Source: Diphasiastrum complanatum (Eukaryota; Streptophyta; Lycopodiopsida; Lycopodiales; Lycopodiaceae). From it: DNA of 64,000 bases. The stretch is from assembly GCA_029204225.1 (NCBI GenBank), contig CM055095.1, positions 65,218,625-65,282,624 of the forward strand, written 5' to 3'. Made by a program: the position numbers and the translations under genes. This document shows, in pieces, positions 32,301 through 43,079 of this stretch. Position 1 is the stretch's first letter. Every line of letters starts with the position of its first letter. The notes under the pieces are model-generated. The model was given only the letters and a program-made list of their open reading frames with translations. It was not told the origin of the DNA and did no database searches.

Positions 32301-32410
32301 TATGCTGAGCATAACAAGAGAAACTATTGCTATGCTCAACATAGCAATATCCGTTCATTTGCTATGCTCAGCATAGCAAAAGTTTCTCTTGCTATGCTCA
32401 ACATAGCTAG
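32301..32410. repeat. Cluster of four TATGCTCA-based hairpins
   Basis: Four palindromic units stand within 110 bp. Their core is TATGCTGAGCATA / GCTATGCTCAACATAGC, at 32301-32313, 32326-32348, 32358-32380 and 32389-32410. Each can fold alone or pair with its neighbours. Spacers share GTTTCTCTTG / AGAGAAACT. The same TATGCTCA/TGAGCATA core forms the tip of the hairpin at 58527-58582. Confidence 0.85.
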
Positions 32411-32429
32411 AGAAACTACGTGAAAGTTT

Positions 32430-32740
32430 TAGAAACACAAAAAAAATTAAATTCTTGAAACTTTAAGAAATTCAAATTTTGAAAATTAAAAATTAAAAGA
32501 ATTCAAAAAATCAAAAGAATTCAAAAAATCAAGAAAATTAAAAGTTTAAATTAAAAAACCAAATCTTAAAAAAGTAAATTAATCAAAAAATTATAAATAT
32601 CAAAATAATAAAATATCATCAAATCATAAAATCATAAAAAAAAATATTAAAAATTAAAATCTTTTAGAAATTTGGTTTTTTCTAAAGATTAAAAAATAAT
32701 AAAAAACTAAAAAATAAAAAATAAACTAAAAATAAATGAT
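32430..32740. repeat. A-rich low-complexity tract
   Basis: About 310 bp of almost pure A/T with A excess on the plus strand. It contains repeated ATTCAAAAAATCAA words. It has no coding potential. Confidence 0.7.
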
Positions 32741-33449
32741 TTGAGAAGGTACAAATTTGAAATGTTGCAAGTAGATCCGAAGGGCAAGAGAAAGTTATTG
32801 TCAAAAAATCAACCAAGAGTCGATGATTTGAATTTACAAGATGTAGATGTTTTGGCATTTAATTTTTAAGCTCACAATAACCAATCATCTACTAAAGTCA
32901 ATTATATCCATATTGAGAGAACAACTTGGATTAATGGAACAATCATCATTTTCAACTTGTCAGCAATAGAGAAAAGTTGACTTACAATGTTTCTTGTCAA
33001 CATTGGATACTGATTTTGAGGAAAATAAGCTAGTTGACTCTGATGAGAAAACGTGTCTTCAACTTCATCAGTTGAAAACGAGAGTGTTTAGAATATGTCA
33101 AGTTGTGAATTGAGAGGCATCAGTGAAAATTCCTTAGAAAATGTACTTTGAAAAAAGATTACGTATATATAAAATAAGTCGTTTTGTATTTTAATGGGAT
33201 TTGGAGTTTCAAAAATCATTTGTCTTAAAATGTTATCTCATTTGTAATTATGATGGTTTTCTGAAGTTTGCAAAAAAAACACTTGTAGTGCTTTATTGAA
33301 AATATGCATTTTTTGGCATTTTTTTAATAGATAATTTAGAAAATCCCTCAAAAAAAACCATGATTTTGGCCTAAAACTAGGACCACTAAAAAATACCAAA
33401 AAAGATTACTCTTTTTTAGGTCAAAGTCCCAAAACAAATGTCATCATGT

Positions 33450-33670
33450 TTGAGGTTGAAAGCCTCTGATTTTTGCTTAATGAGATAAATAGTTGTTCTT
33501 TTTGAAAATTCATCAATAAATGTAATAAAGTACTTTCCACCTACTAACGATAATGTTTGCATTGGCCACAAATGTCTGAATGAACAACATCTAATACATC
33601 TATTGCTACATGCTTATGTCTTGATCTAAATGAAATCCTAGTTTGCTTTTCGACAATGCAACTTTGATAG
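33450..33670 (-). pseudogene. Copia integrase fossil
   Basis: Minus strand. KQTRISFRSRHKHVAIDVLD runs into VVHSDICGQC, the first catalytic Asp of copia integrase. Two stops follow, and then in another frame come VGGKYFITFIDEFSKRTTIY and LIKQKSEAF. Order and spacing match the first 70 residues of the integrase core. The finger, the second Asp and the Glu are not found, and flanking DNA is unrecognisable. This is an ancient fragment older than the other copies here. Confidence 0.7.
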
Positions 33671-35075
33671 ACGAGGAAGTCGATTTTCTTATATAGATGA
33701 TTGAGATCAAGTACAAGAGATTATCTAAACATGTTCGATACATATACATGGTTCAAGTGCCCTAGGCTATAGCGCTAATTGGTCTTATAAAAAGTTGACT
33801 TGGACTTCGACCAATCACAAGGGGGCTCGCTTTATATAAATAAAGTCTCATCTCTATGTCAATGCTAAATTTGAGACTCTCCATTCTTTGTGTCTCTTTT
33901 TCCCTTAAAGTTTTTGGATTGCTTATTGGGTGTGAATCCTAGAATAAAGCTTGTTTATTCTACTTTCATGCTTGATATAGGCTTGTGATGTCTTTGGCTT
34001 GTAGATGAAGGGAGTAAGGATAGATCCAAGTTTTGTGAGTTCTAGTCTATTTTACTATTTATGGTGTTAAGAATAGTGTTCAAAGTAAGGTTAATTCGAT
34101 GTGTTAAAAATGTTGTTAAAAGTAATGCTAATGAAATATTGTTAGGGAGTAATGTTAAACTGTGATTGGCTCTCAATTAATGATGTGGACACAACACTAG
34201 AAGTGTTCTAACCCTTTTTAGAAAGCCTCTCGACTCTCACCTATTGTTTGTGAGTTTTATGTCTTGAGAAGGAGGTACTTATTTCTGAACTCGTGTAGTC
34301 TCACAGCATAATTAAACTGAATTTTCAGCTGCAATTTTCCCAAGGGAGTTCAATACATCTTTTGGCTTTATTTGAGGCTTGCATTTGCACAGTGACATTC
34401 AAAGCAACAACAAATCTTGAGTCTTAGCGTCGGCACTCATGGCTTTAGCCTGCTGCTCTGTTACTTGGTGGCTGAAATTTAGTCTTATAGGGAAGGATAA
34501 TCTGATAACTGACTATTCTGTGACAATCACAAGAAGAGTCAACATATCTATTTCAAACAACAGGAAAATCAAGAGTCAGGAGTAAAAAAATATTTTCCAG
34601 GGAAAAGAAAACTCTTTGCCTGCAAATCTGGAATCTGTTTATTATAGTTCGTAACTTCAGTAGGTGGACAACAAAAAAGCTAATGTCAGGACTACTGGAG
34701 GCGTGCTGAGAGAGTAAATGATGACGGTTTGTTCTAGTATTTTAATATTTCACTGTTTCATTTCGGGCTGTAGGCTTTTAATAAGGCTAGTCCTTAAGCT
34801 CTTTGAGCGTTGAATGCACTGCGAGACTGCAGCACTCTCTCACGGCAATCAGAAAGGCTGCGCGAGCTACCTCACTCTCTTCGTCATCCTCAATTCTATC
34901 CTTGTACTCTAGTTACCCTACATCACGAGCTAAGTTTTAATATTCACACTGCACAGTGTGGAATTCCTTCCAGATTGAAGATATTTCTATTCAGCAAAAA
35001 CTCCTCTAACGTTTAGCTGTTCAGTGTTGCGTTACATTTTACAACTTACACAGCTAAACTGTACAATGCTTTCTG
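33671..35075. other. No recognised gene; possible old LTR remains
   Basis: No protein similarity seen. TTTATATAAATAAAG at 33831-33845 combines a TATA-like and a poly(A)-signal-like word, as in a degraded LTR, but no second copy or PBS supports it. Confidence 0.35.
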
Positions 35076-35157
35076 AAAACTCTAAAAGATATGTAGAATA
35101 AGCATATGACAGTGTTAAAACTCTAAAATATATGTAGAATAAGCATATGACAGTGTT
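35076..35157 (+). repeat. 41-bp perfect-period tandem duplication
   Basis: 35076-35116 and 35117-35157 differ at one base. The unit contains ATGTAGAATAAGCATATGAC. This is recent local slippage. Confidence 0.9.
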
Positions 35158-35861
35158 TATGAAAGCAATGGCAGGCAGCTAAATTGCTGATGTGCAGTGC
35201 TAATACATTGATTTACTACAACGTGGTTGGCTAGTGTCTGAGTGTGGCAGCTGAAAAGCACAATCTGATGTCTGATGCTGTAGATTGCTCATTGAAGAGT
35301 AGCAATCATTTTTCCACACCCATATATGTCCTTTTTGCCAAAACTTTTTTTTTTTCCTCTTGTTGCTTTTTTGGCCAATTTTCAGCCAATTTTCATTGTG
35401 CTACACTCTGACATGGCTAATTGTTATGACTTATGGCTATGGGAGTAGAAGCAGCTAACAATAAGACATTTATGACATAATATGAATGTAGGTTGTCATG
35501 GATAAAAGACGATTCTTGACTATTGATTAGGCCACATGTGTCCTAAGTCTTCAATGACAGGCAGATGAAGGGCGCAGCTGAAGGGTGACATGCACTTTTC
35601 TGGAACTTTCCAAAAAAAGAGTAGAGAGAGAAAGATCTAGAAGTTTCGTAGAGAGGGGAAATGATATATATGCGTGGAGAAAGAAGCGCGCATAGGAGCC
35701 AGCGTGATCATGGTAAGGGAGAGGCTTTTCCAAAAAATATTAGGGCTTTTAGGGTTTTAGAATGAGAAATAGCCATAATGTGAGGTGTTGGGGAGATAAG
35801 GAGGCTGGGACAAATGCTGAATAACTTTTAACCATGTAACATTAAGCTAGAGAGGCCAAGG
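35158..35861. other. No recognised gene
   Basis: Nothing recognised on either strand. The open stretches of about 60 codons have no family features. Confidence 0.45.
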
Positions 35862-36019
35862 AACAACATAACATATATAAAATGACTTAATCTAATCAAT
35901 ATAAATAATATCAATTGTGTCTTGAATGACTTAACCAAACAACAACATAACATTTATAGAATGATTTAATTGAATCAACCGAAATTATTACTGATTGTAC
36001 CTTGAATGCTTTAATCACA
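35862..36019 (+). repeat. 79-bp diverged tandem duplication
   Basis: AACAACATAACAT...TTGAATGACTTAA at 35862-35940 is followed by a diverged copy at 35941-36019. This is an old duplication in non-coding DNA. Confidence 0.7.
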
Positions 36020-36478
36020 TCAACATGAATAATCATCAACAATATTGGGTCTTCAACCTTCAACATTTGCAATAGGATTAGACCATGTGCAAGCAAAATA
36101 TTCTTTGCAACACGTGGACAAATCACAATGCGACACGTGCCATTCTTCACATGCGAGATGTTAGGTCTTTATTATTAACCGTACCAATGGACACATGAAC
36201 CAATTAGATGATACCATGTGGCGATGTGTCATCTTGGCCGCACATGCAAAAGTTTTCTATAAATAAGGAGCCTTCAAGTTCTAATTTTTCTAGCAAAAAG
36301 TGCAGACAACATCCTGCAATACTTTTCCTGCATTCCTTCTAGGTCGACCCGCTTACGCTCAAAATTGATATCACACAATATCAAATTTGACACATTTGCA
36401 TTTGTGTGCTCAAAAACAATGTCACCTTCTGGGTATCGATTTCAAGCGTACACAGAATCTCAAAATTTTTGAAGTAAA

Positions 36479-36586
36479 AAAGCACGTTGCAAAGCATGGC
36501 ATGATCGTCAGTTGCACAAGAAGGATCTTAGACCAGGAGATTTGGTCCTCATGTACAAAACCAAGGCGATCAAGGGAAAATTGTAA
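36479..36586 (+). pseudogene. Ty3/gypsy integrase C-terminal fragment
   Basis: KARCKAWHDRQLHKKDLRPG continues into DLVLMYKTKAIKGKL and TAA at 36584-36586. This is the conserved SH3-like end of gypsy integrase (the K-x-WHD-x-x-L...F-x-x-GDLVLL pattern). No catalytic core is seen upstream. About 400 bp later an LTR (Y) begins, so this is the 3' coding end of a gypsy element. Confidence 0.7.
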
Positions 36587-36989
36587 TTTACAAACTATCT
36601 ATGAAGGAAAAATCTAAAGAATAAAGCTACTTTGCAGGACATTTTCACGAATATGTTCTATGCAGCACCTAATAGTTAGATGCATTGATTCTAACACCTC
36701 CGGGTTTGCATTTGATTCCACAATGTTCTATCTTTTTCTTTTTCTTATTGTGCTCTCGCATGCGTGAACAAGCATGACAATATGTTTCGGTGATTTCTTT
36801 AACAATGTTTTTTTATTGTTTCTTATAGTACTTTCTTTCGGCAAGGGGCAAAACAAAAGCCAGCTAAAGCCAAAGCCACGTTGCAAGAGTGGCAGAAGTA
36901 GACTACACAACAACAACATGCATCCCAAGTGGCAATACTTCTGCCACCCCAATTCGATGTTGCACCAAAGTCAAGATCAAGGGCCAGAT

Positions 36990-37699
36990 TGTTGGAGGGT
37001 TTGCTTTATTCATTTATTAGAAGCTAATAAGTGAAAGAGATTTGGCACCCTGTGTGTGTAAGTGCAACCCAATGATCACATAGATGTTTGATTAGTTAAA
37101 ACTTAATAAAAGGACTTTAGGCCTTTTTGTGAGAATTAAATGTCGCAAGGCCTAATGGTGAAGTTAGTGAATAAACAAGGGTTTTTCCCGAATTTCAAAT
37201 TTCAAATAATAAGAAAGGTGGAAATTGGCCAATAGGATTTGAGGCCAAAGCCGTAAAATCCACTATATATAGTGGTACTTTGTGATTCATTTTACATTTT
37301 CATTTCAATAAAGCAGGTGGAACCTCTATCAAATTGAAATTGGATGTCCTTGCTCTTCTATCTTGTTTCATCTTTAATACTTTACTTGGATTTTGATATT
37401 GTTTGGATTTGCTAATTGTTGGGATTGATTATTATTATACTTTTTGTGAGAGAAGAAAGAGAGAGAGAAAAGTAAGCTTGATCTTTGGTTGGATAGTGTT
37501 AATGGATCGTGGAGTTAATGGTTAGTGTTAGTGGATCGTAGTATCAGATGTTGAATAATAAGCATGTGTTTGAATCTGAACTATGCTATTCGCTCTCATG
37601 GAAACAAATCTCCGCGAGACAAGATAAGATCTACTTCATCCTTTCATGTTTGAAGGTGCTAGGTCTAGAGTTGAAGGTGGATAGAAAATACCTGCTACA
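36990..37699 (+). repeat. Gypsy LTR Y (710 bp)
   Basis: Starts TGTTGGAGGG after a purine-rich AAGATCAAGGGCCAGA and ends GCTACA. It contains CTATATATAG at 37263-37272 and AATAAA at 37307-37312. Integrase-end sequence lies upstream and a PBS-like site downstream (37704-37720, TGGCAATGTTACCGGGG), so interior DNA flanks the single LTR on both sides. Confidence 0.55.
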
Positions 37700-37703
37700 A
37701 TTT

Positions 37704-37720
37704 TGGCAATGTTACCGGGG
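37704..37720 (+). other. Degenerate Ty3-type primer-binding site
   Basis: TGGCAATGTTACCGGGG resembles TGGCGCCGTTGCCGGGG, with 13 of 17 positions matching, four bases after LTR Y ends. Moderate support. The downstream 600 bp are leader-like and non-coding. Confidence 0.45.
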
Positions 37721-38350
37721 AGCTACGCCAATTTTTTCAATTTCAAAGAATATCAGTTCTTTGAGAAAACCCTTCACCTGAATCTTCGCTAGCGTCACAG
37801 TCAGTCCATCTTGTTATTTTTTAAAATCAGTAAAGTCAAAGTTATTTGTTATAATAAGCTAGTTTTGTCAAAAAAATATCGTTTTTTGGAAAAATAATAG
37901 CATCACTCTTCAACCTTCGTCGACTATCCTGAAGTTTTCAAATTTAGTAATCCATCATTTTTGAGTTCGGTGAAGGTTAGTTCATTAGAATTCGTCAAAA
38001 GTTCATTTTAACCCTCGCCAAGCTACAAAAAAGTTATTGTTTGCCAAAAGAACCTTCGCCAATCTTACCCTAGCTATATTTCTATTAGATCTACTGTTTA
38101 TGAGACAGACAAAAATTAGTTTTTTTATATTTTTCAGAAACAACCACATAAGGGGAGTTTTGAGCTCCAAAAGGACCTTATAAGAATTCGTGCAAAGATC
38201 TTTTTTGTATGAAAACATTATAACATTATTTTCAACTAATATGTTTGACTTGCCATAACTTTTTAATCGTAGCTCAAAAGTATGTCATGTAAGATATCTC
38301 TTAGAAATCAATGATAAACTTCATTGTTACTGTTTACGATGTATATTAAT

Positions 38351-38560
38351 GTTGACAGTTGTTACCAGCTGTAATTAGTCGTAGGCTAGTCTATTAGTCG
38401 ATTCGTAGGTTGTCTCTCTCTATTAGGGCTCAGGATTCATTTGTACATTTTATATTCAGTAGGATATAGTGTGATAGAGTGATAGTGCATGTTCTTCTTC
38501 TGCCTTCTTGAGGTAATTGCTTATGGTGAATGCTTGATGTTGCATATCTGATTATTGACA
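38351..38560 (+). repeat. Element C 5' LTR (start tentative)
   Basis: The 3' end ATTATTGACA is fixed by the PBS. TGTTGACAGTTG at 38351 is the likeliest start and gives a 210-bp LTR. No 3' partner is present in the window. Confidence 0.5.
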
Positions 38561-38573
38561 TGGTATCAGAGCT
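38561..38573 (+). other. Primer-binding site of element C
   Basis: TGGTATCAGAGCT, an exact 12-base match to the initiator-tRNA-Met complement. Confidence 0.9.
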
Positions 38574-38754
38574 GCGATAGTCCTGCGTGCCTGATCAGTG
38601 GATACAGCTTGTCACAGGCTCCGCAATGAAGTGAGAAAGTCTTTCACGGGAGGTAAAAGCTTGGAGAGACAAAAACGGCTGGAAAAAATTCTTCTTTGGT
38701 GCATTTTGCAGGTTTGGAGCTCAGAATCATCAATGGGGAATGAAGACACAGTTT

Positions 38755-38955
38755 CGGAGGGATCAAAAAGGCTAGGACAGTATCAGACAGATTGGAAATC
38801 TGTTGAGTGGGGAGATTTTTACAATAGTTCCTAGTTGTTGTGAAAAGCACATTCTCGAGGGCATCAGAAAGGCTAGGGCAGCATCAGATAGATTGAAAAT
38901 CTGTTGAGTGGGGGAGATTTTTACAATGCTTCCTAGCTATTGTGAAAAGTGCCAT
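38755..38955 (+). repeat. 100-bp tandem duplication in element C leader
   Basis: AAGGCTAGGACAGTATCAGA...ATCTGTTGAGTGGGG at 38755-38854 is repeated with about 12-15 changes at 38855-38955. It sits between PBS and gag. Confidence 0.85.
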
Positions 38956-39125
38956 TTGTGTGAGAGGTTTGCCAAGAAATCTCTCATTTTTTTGTTTAGG
39001 GTACCGCAAATCACACTAGACAATGTCTAGTACTACCATTTAGAGTTAAGAGGCTTCATACTTTTCACATTACTGATCTTTGTCTTTTGACCAGAATATT
39101 CTCTCTCTACTTTTCATCTTGTCCA

Positions 39126-39373
39126 TACCAATATCAGATCGACGTGCCAAAGGTAAGGAAAACCAAGAGTAGTTGTACATCCGCGCGTCATACCGATATC
39201 GCATCAGTACCAATATCGGATCGACATGCCAGAGGTAAAGAAAATCTAGAGCAATTGTACTTTTTGCACGTCACACTGGTATAACATATTCGTACCAATA
39301 TCGAATCCACACGTGCGAGCTAAAGAGAATCCCGAGCAGTCGTACACTTGCGCATCGTACCGATATCTGGTGT
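39126..39373 (+). repeat. Three tandem 82-85-bp units in element C leader
   Basis: Each unit starts TACCAATATC(A/G)(G/A)ATC (39126, 39208, 39293) and includes a palindrome-like CGATATCG/TACCGATATC. The third unit carries CACACGTGCGAG where the first two have CGACGTGCC and CGACATGCC. The array ends about 100 bp before gag. Confidence 0.88.
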
Positions 39374-39474
39374 ACAACCAAATATATACAGTTCTGTGGT
39401 GTGATAAAATTTGGAGACAGGTTGTGTGCTCAGACTGAGCCATTTTTTTGTGATCCGGACTCATCTATCCAGTA

Positions 39475-40520
39475 ATGGCAACTCTAAACGAGAGTGTACT
39501 CAATGAGTCAAGCAAATTGGAAGGTGCCGGCAACTATGCAATTTGGAGATTCAAACTGAAGAACATTTTGATGGAAAAGGAGCTATGGGAGATCATGACA
39601 GGTGAAGAGACAATGCCAATATTGAAGAAGATCAGCGGGGATTTGATAGGATAAAATGGAAAGGCCAGAATGCCATCACCTTATTAGTTAGAGATGCAAT
39701 TATTCCCTATATTTCGGATTCAGAAGGACCAAAAGAAACGTGGAATACATTTAAGGCATTGTTTGAAACGACAAATACAAATTGAATACTATTTATGAAG
39801 ATGAAGCTGCATACATTGCGGATGGATGATGGTGCAACTATTGCCGATCACATATTGAAAATCAAAGAGATTCGTGACCAATTAGCAGCAGTTGGAGAGC
39901 GAGTAAAAGATCATGAGATCGTGCAATTGACGTTGAATAGTCTGAGTGAGTCACATCAGATGTTTGTGATGAGTATAGCCACAAGAGAAAATCTTCCAAC
40001 CTATGAAAAACTAGGTGGACTAATTTTTCAGGAAGAGCAACATCAAGAGAACTTGAATCATCGTAACAGGGGCTATGTTCAAGCTCTTTCAGTCAGAGGA
40101 TGAGGTGGAAGATTTGGTCGTGGAAAGTATCAATTGAGAGGAGGAAACTCAAGCCGAGGATCATTTCAACAATTTTATGAGCAAGTCAATGATAGTCTGA
40201 ATCAAGACAATTGGAATCAAGGCCGAGGTCAAGGACGCGACTATTCAAGACGAAATAAAACTAGAAATTGTAGGTACTGCAACAAACCTGGCCATTGGAA
40301 ACGTGAATGCTTCAAGAAACAGAAGGAGATAGAACAAAGAAAAGGCAAATGGCAAGCGGACAATTATGCTGATCAACATCAATTTGATGATGATTATTAT
40401 GAAGACAACTATGCTCATCAACATCAACACGATAATGATCAATATGAAAATGATATAGGTGAGTGTTCAAACTTGTTCATTACAGCATTAATGACAAGTG
40501 ATGAAGCTAAGGATACCTAA
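39475..40520 (+). pseudogene. gag: Element C gag
   Basis: Copia gag from ATG 39475. MATLNESVLNESSKLEGAGN and YAIWRFKLKNILMEKELWEI give the N-terminus. A frameshift lies near 39620-39640, then FDRIKWKGQNAITLLV, TGA at 39783-39785 (CGA-to-TGA type), LHTLRMDDGATIADHILKI and LTLNSLSESHQMFV. TGA at 40101-40103 breaks the Gly/Arg-rich stretch. The knuckle CRYCNKPGHWKREC lies near 40270-40311. An unusual Asp/His/Gln/Tyr-rich tail (DNYADQHQFDDDYYEDNY) follows before the protease. The frame is otherwise continuous from 39786 to 40520. Confidence 0.88.
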
Positions 40521-41056
40521 TACATTGATAGTGGTGCATCCAAACACATGACTTCAAGGAAAGAGTGGTTTTCAGAACTCAAGAAAACTCACAATGGTGA
40601 TGAAGTTGGACAAGCCCATGACCAATTACTATCTGTTAAAGGATTTGGAGTGGTACTAGTGACGTTAGCCAGCGAGAAGATAAAGCGGATAAGCAATGTG
40701 CAATATGTACCTGGCTTAGCTGACAATCTACTATCTGTTGGGATGATGGCTGATCAACAACTCAAGGTTGAGTTTGACAGCGACAAATGTCTTTTCAAAG
40801 ACATCAAGAATCACTACAAAGTGATTGCTACAGGAGCTAGAGTCAACAGGAATCGACTCTACAAATTGAATACAAGATATTTTACTCAAGCTATGGTAAG
40901 CACTGTTGATAGTCGAAGTGGCCTTTGGCATCAAAGGTTTGGTCATATTAGTGCTCAAAGCTTGCAAATCCCTAAAAGAGGTAATCTAGTTGTTGGATTG
41001 CCTAATTTCTCTTTTGAAGGAAGAATTTGTGAAGGTTGCATTTTGAGAAAACAAGG
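40521..41056 (+). pseudogene. pol: Element C protease and pre-integrase
   Basis: YIDSGASKHMTSRKEWFSEL is the protease, preceded by TAA (40518-40520) where Trp is usual. ISNVQYVPGLADNLLSVGMM leads to LWHQRFGHISAQSLQ and CEGCILRKQ of the HHCC finger. At 41057 copia C stops within the finger and the leader of element D begins (ATTTGGTGAAAATATC). Integrase core, reverse transcriptase and the 3' LTR are missing. Confidence 0.88.
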
Positions 41057-41889
41057 ATTTGGTGAAAATATCAATGCTAGAGCATGCTAGATTGATTTCT
41101 ACCAAAAAAATCAAGTTTCTTGCCATTAACACAACAAGAATAGTTGAGGTATGACAAGAGAGCCAAAAGAGCTCTACATGTGATCAAGATGAATGTTACC
41201 AATGAACTTCTCAAGGAAGTTGGTAAGAGTACTTCATCAAAAGATGCTTGGGATTCATTAAAGAAGCTTTATGAATCCAAGTATACTTCTAGAGTGTTGA
41301 CTTAAGAAGGCAAATCTTTCAATGTTTGCAAAATAATGAAGAGAGTCCAAATATTTTTGTTTTGAGAGTAAAAGCTTTGAATGATGAGTTAGCTTGCATT
41401 GATGAGAGCATTAACGAATGAGAGCTTGTTTAAATTATTCTTAATGGTTTGTTGGATGATCATGCTAACATTGTACAAAGTCTTTCCATTCAAAGAAATT
41501 TGCCAAGTTTGATTGATCTTCAAGAAATTTTGATCAATGAAGAATATAGGCTTCAATCAAGAGGTGAATCTTCATCAACATCTCAAGTTGGAGAGGAGGC
41601 TATGTTCATCAAGGAAAAAAGCAAAAGGAGATTAAGAGGAGGCTTCTTAAAATGGCAAAAGAAAAAAAGATCAAAACTCAACTTCTTTTATTGTGGCATC
41701 ACACTTTGCAAGTGAGTGTTACAAGAAGAAGAGAGATCAAGGAGACAAGCAAGGTAGTCTTACTCATGATGAAGATGGTTTGGATGTTCAAACTTCAGAA
41801 TGATGGTGCTTTTGTGATGCCTTTAGGTATGCTTGCTAATGATGGAGATCTAGATCCATGGTGGATTGATAGTGGAGCAAGTTCACACA
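41057..41889 (+). pseudogene. gag: Element D leader remnant, gag and start of protease
   Basis: 41057-41125 matches the start of the B leader. About 600 bp are then deleted and gag resumes at ACACAACAAG near 41129. KMNVTNELLKEVG, VLRVKALNDELACIDESI and ILINEEYRLQSRGESSS follow B closely, but with several frameshifts and stops (for example near 41303 and 41430). The zinc knuckle is truncated after FFYCGI. The protease motif WWIDSGASSHM ends at 41889, where element N is inserted. It preserves Glu at the codon that is TAA in B. Confidence 0.85.
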
Positions 41890-41970
41890 TGTGAAGTTTT
41901 TAGCACGTGTGAACTTCACCACACACCCTACAGGATCTTACTGAGGTGTTGTGATTGCACAAGATTGATG
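41890..41970 (-). repeat. Element N 3' LTR remnant (U5 end only)
   Basis: About 80 bp matching 44988-45068. It contains the LTR terminus and CACGTGTG at 41904-41911. Beyond about 41970 it departs from the other LTR and integrase-end sequence begins. Confidence 0.85.
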
Positions 41971-41996
41971 ATTGATCTTGCATGAGACTCCTTGAT

Positions 41997-43079
41997 CTAT
42001 GCATCATCCAAGTTAGACTTCTGATCTTCATGGAAGATCACATCTCTGCTAACAACATTCTTGTCAATCGAAGGAAGATATACTTTGTATGCTTTTTTAG
42101 TGGATGCATATCCTACAAAAATTCCTTTAACTGCACTAGGATCTTCCTTCTTCCTAGTTTCTAGAGGCACATGCACAGTATACATAGCCAAAAATCCTAG
42201 ATCTACCTTAGACTTTTTCTTATACAACATCTCAAATGGTGTTTTTCCTCCTATTGCAAGATTTGGAATCCTATTACAAAGATAGTTTGCACATGTAACT
42301 GCCTCTCCCCAAAAAAATTTAGGCAGAGAAGCTTCTAGCCTAATGGCTTTTGCACAAAGTTCTATTTTTTCTCTCAGAAACTCCATTTTGTTGAGGAGTA
42401 TATGAACAAGAAAACTCTCTTTGAATGCCTTCTCTCTCACAAAAGTCTTTAAACTTATTGGAAGTGTATTCTCCTCCACTATCACTTCTCAAAGCTTTCA
42501 ACTTGAAGAAAAACTGCTTTTCTACATAAGCTTTGAAAGAAAAACATCATAGACCATGGCTTTTGAAGACATCATATAGATTCAAGAATATCTTGTATAA
42601 TCATCTACAAAGGAAACAAAGCAGTTTGCTCCTCCTTTGCTCTTAGTTGATGAGAAATGAACATCAGAGTGCACTAATTCAAATGGTTGCTTTGTTTTGA
42701 TGCTTGATCTAGGAAAAGGCCTTCTGTGTGATTTTGCCAGCACACAAGCTTCACAAGGTAGAAGCTCCTTTGATAGTGTCTTTGGTAGTCCAACAACTTT
42801 TCCTTCCTTGACCATAGATTGCATGGCTTTGAAATTGGGATGACCCAACCTCTTGTGCCACAGATCCTCCTGAAGAACCTTGGTCTCATAAGCAATATCT
42901 GAAATGTTAGCACTCTCTCTAGAATCTAGTTTGTACAACTTACTAATTCTAGATCCTCTAGCAATAACTTCATTTTCTCTTGATATTATACACTTGTCAA
43001 CTTGAAACTTGACATCCAATCCACTATCAAACAATTGTCCTACACTAATGAGATTCTTAGTCAATCTAGGTACATACAA
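41997..43079 (-). pseudogene. pol: Element N pre-integrase and integrase
   Basis: Minus strand. YVPRLTKNLISVGQLFDSG, LWHKRLGHPNFKAM and CEACVLAKSHRRPF (HHCC finger) come first, then HSDVHFSSTKSKGGANCFV and FVDDYTRYS with a stop. After frameshifts, the second-Asp region is degraded (near 42485). A weak QNGV/ERKNR equivalent follows, then FFWGEAVTCANYLCNRIPN, FEMLYKKKSKVD and HVPLETRKKEDPSAVKGIFV, ending SRDVIFHEDQ at about 41997. Domain order is normal. Several stops make it inactive. Confidence 0.88.

Noticed and set aside
34810-35016. Short plus-strand frame MNALRDCSTLSRQSERLR
   Set aside because: Sixty-eight codons, no family features, isolated in non-coding DNA; likely chance.
40245-40442. 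Ile/Met-rich hydrophobic frame on the minus strand
   Set aside because: Antisense shadow of the Asp/His/Tyr-rich tail of element C gag.
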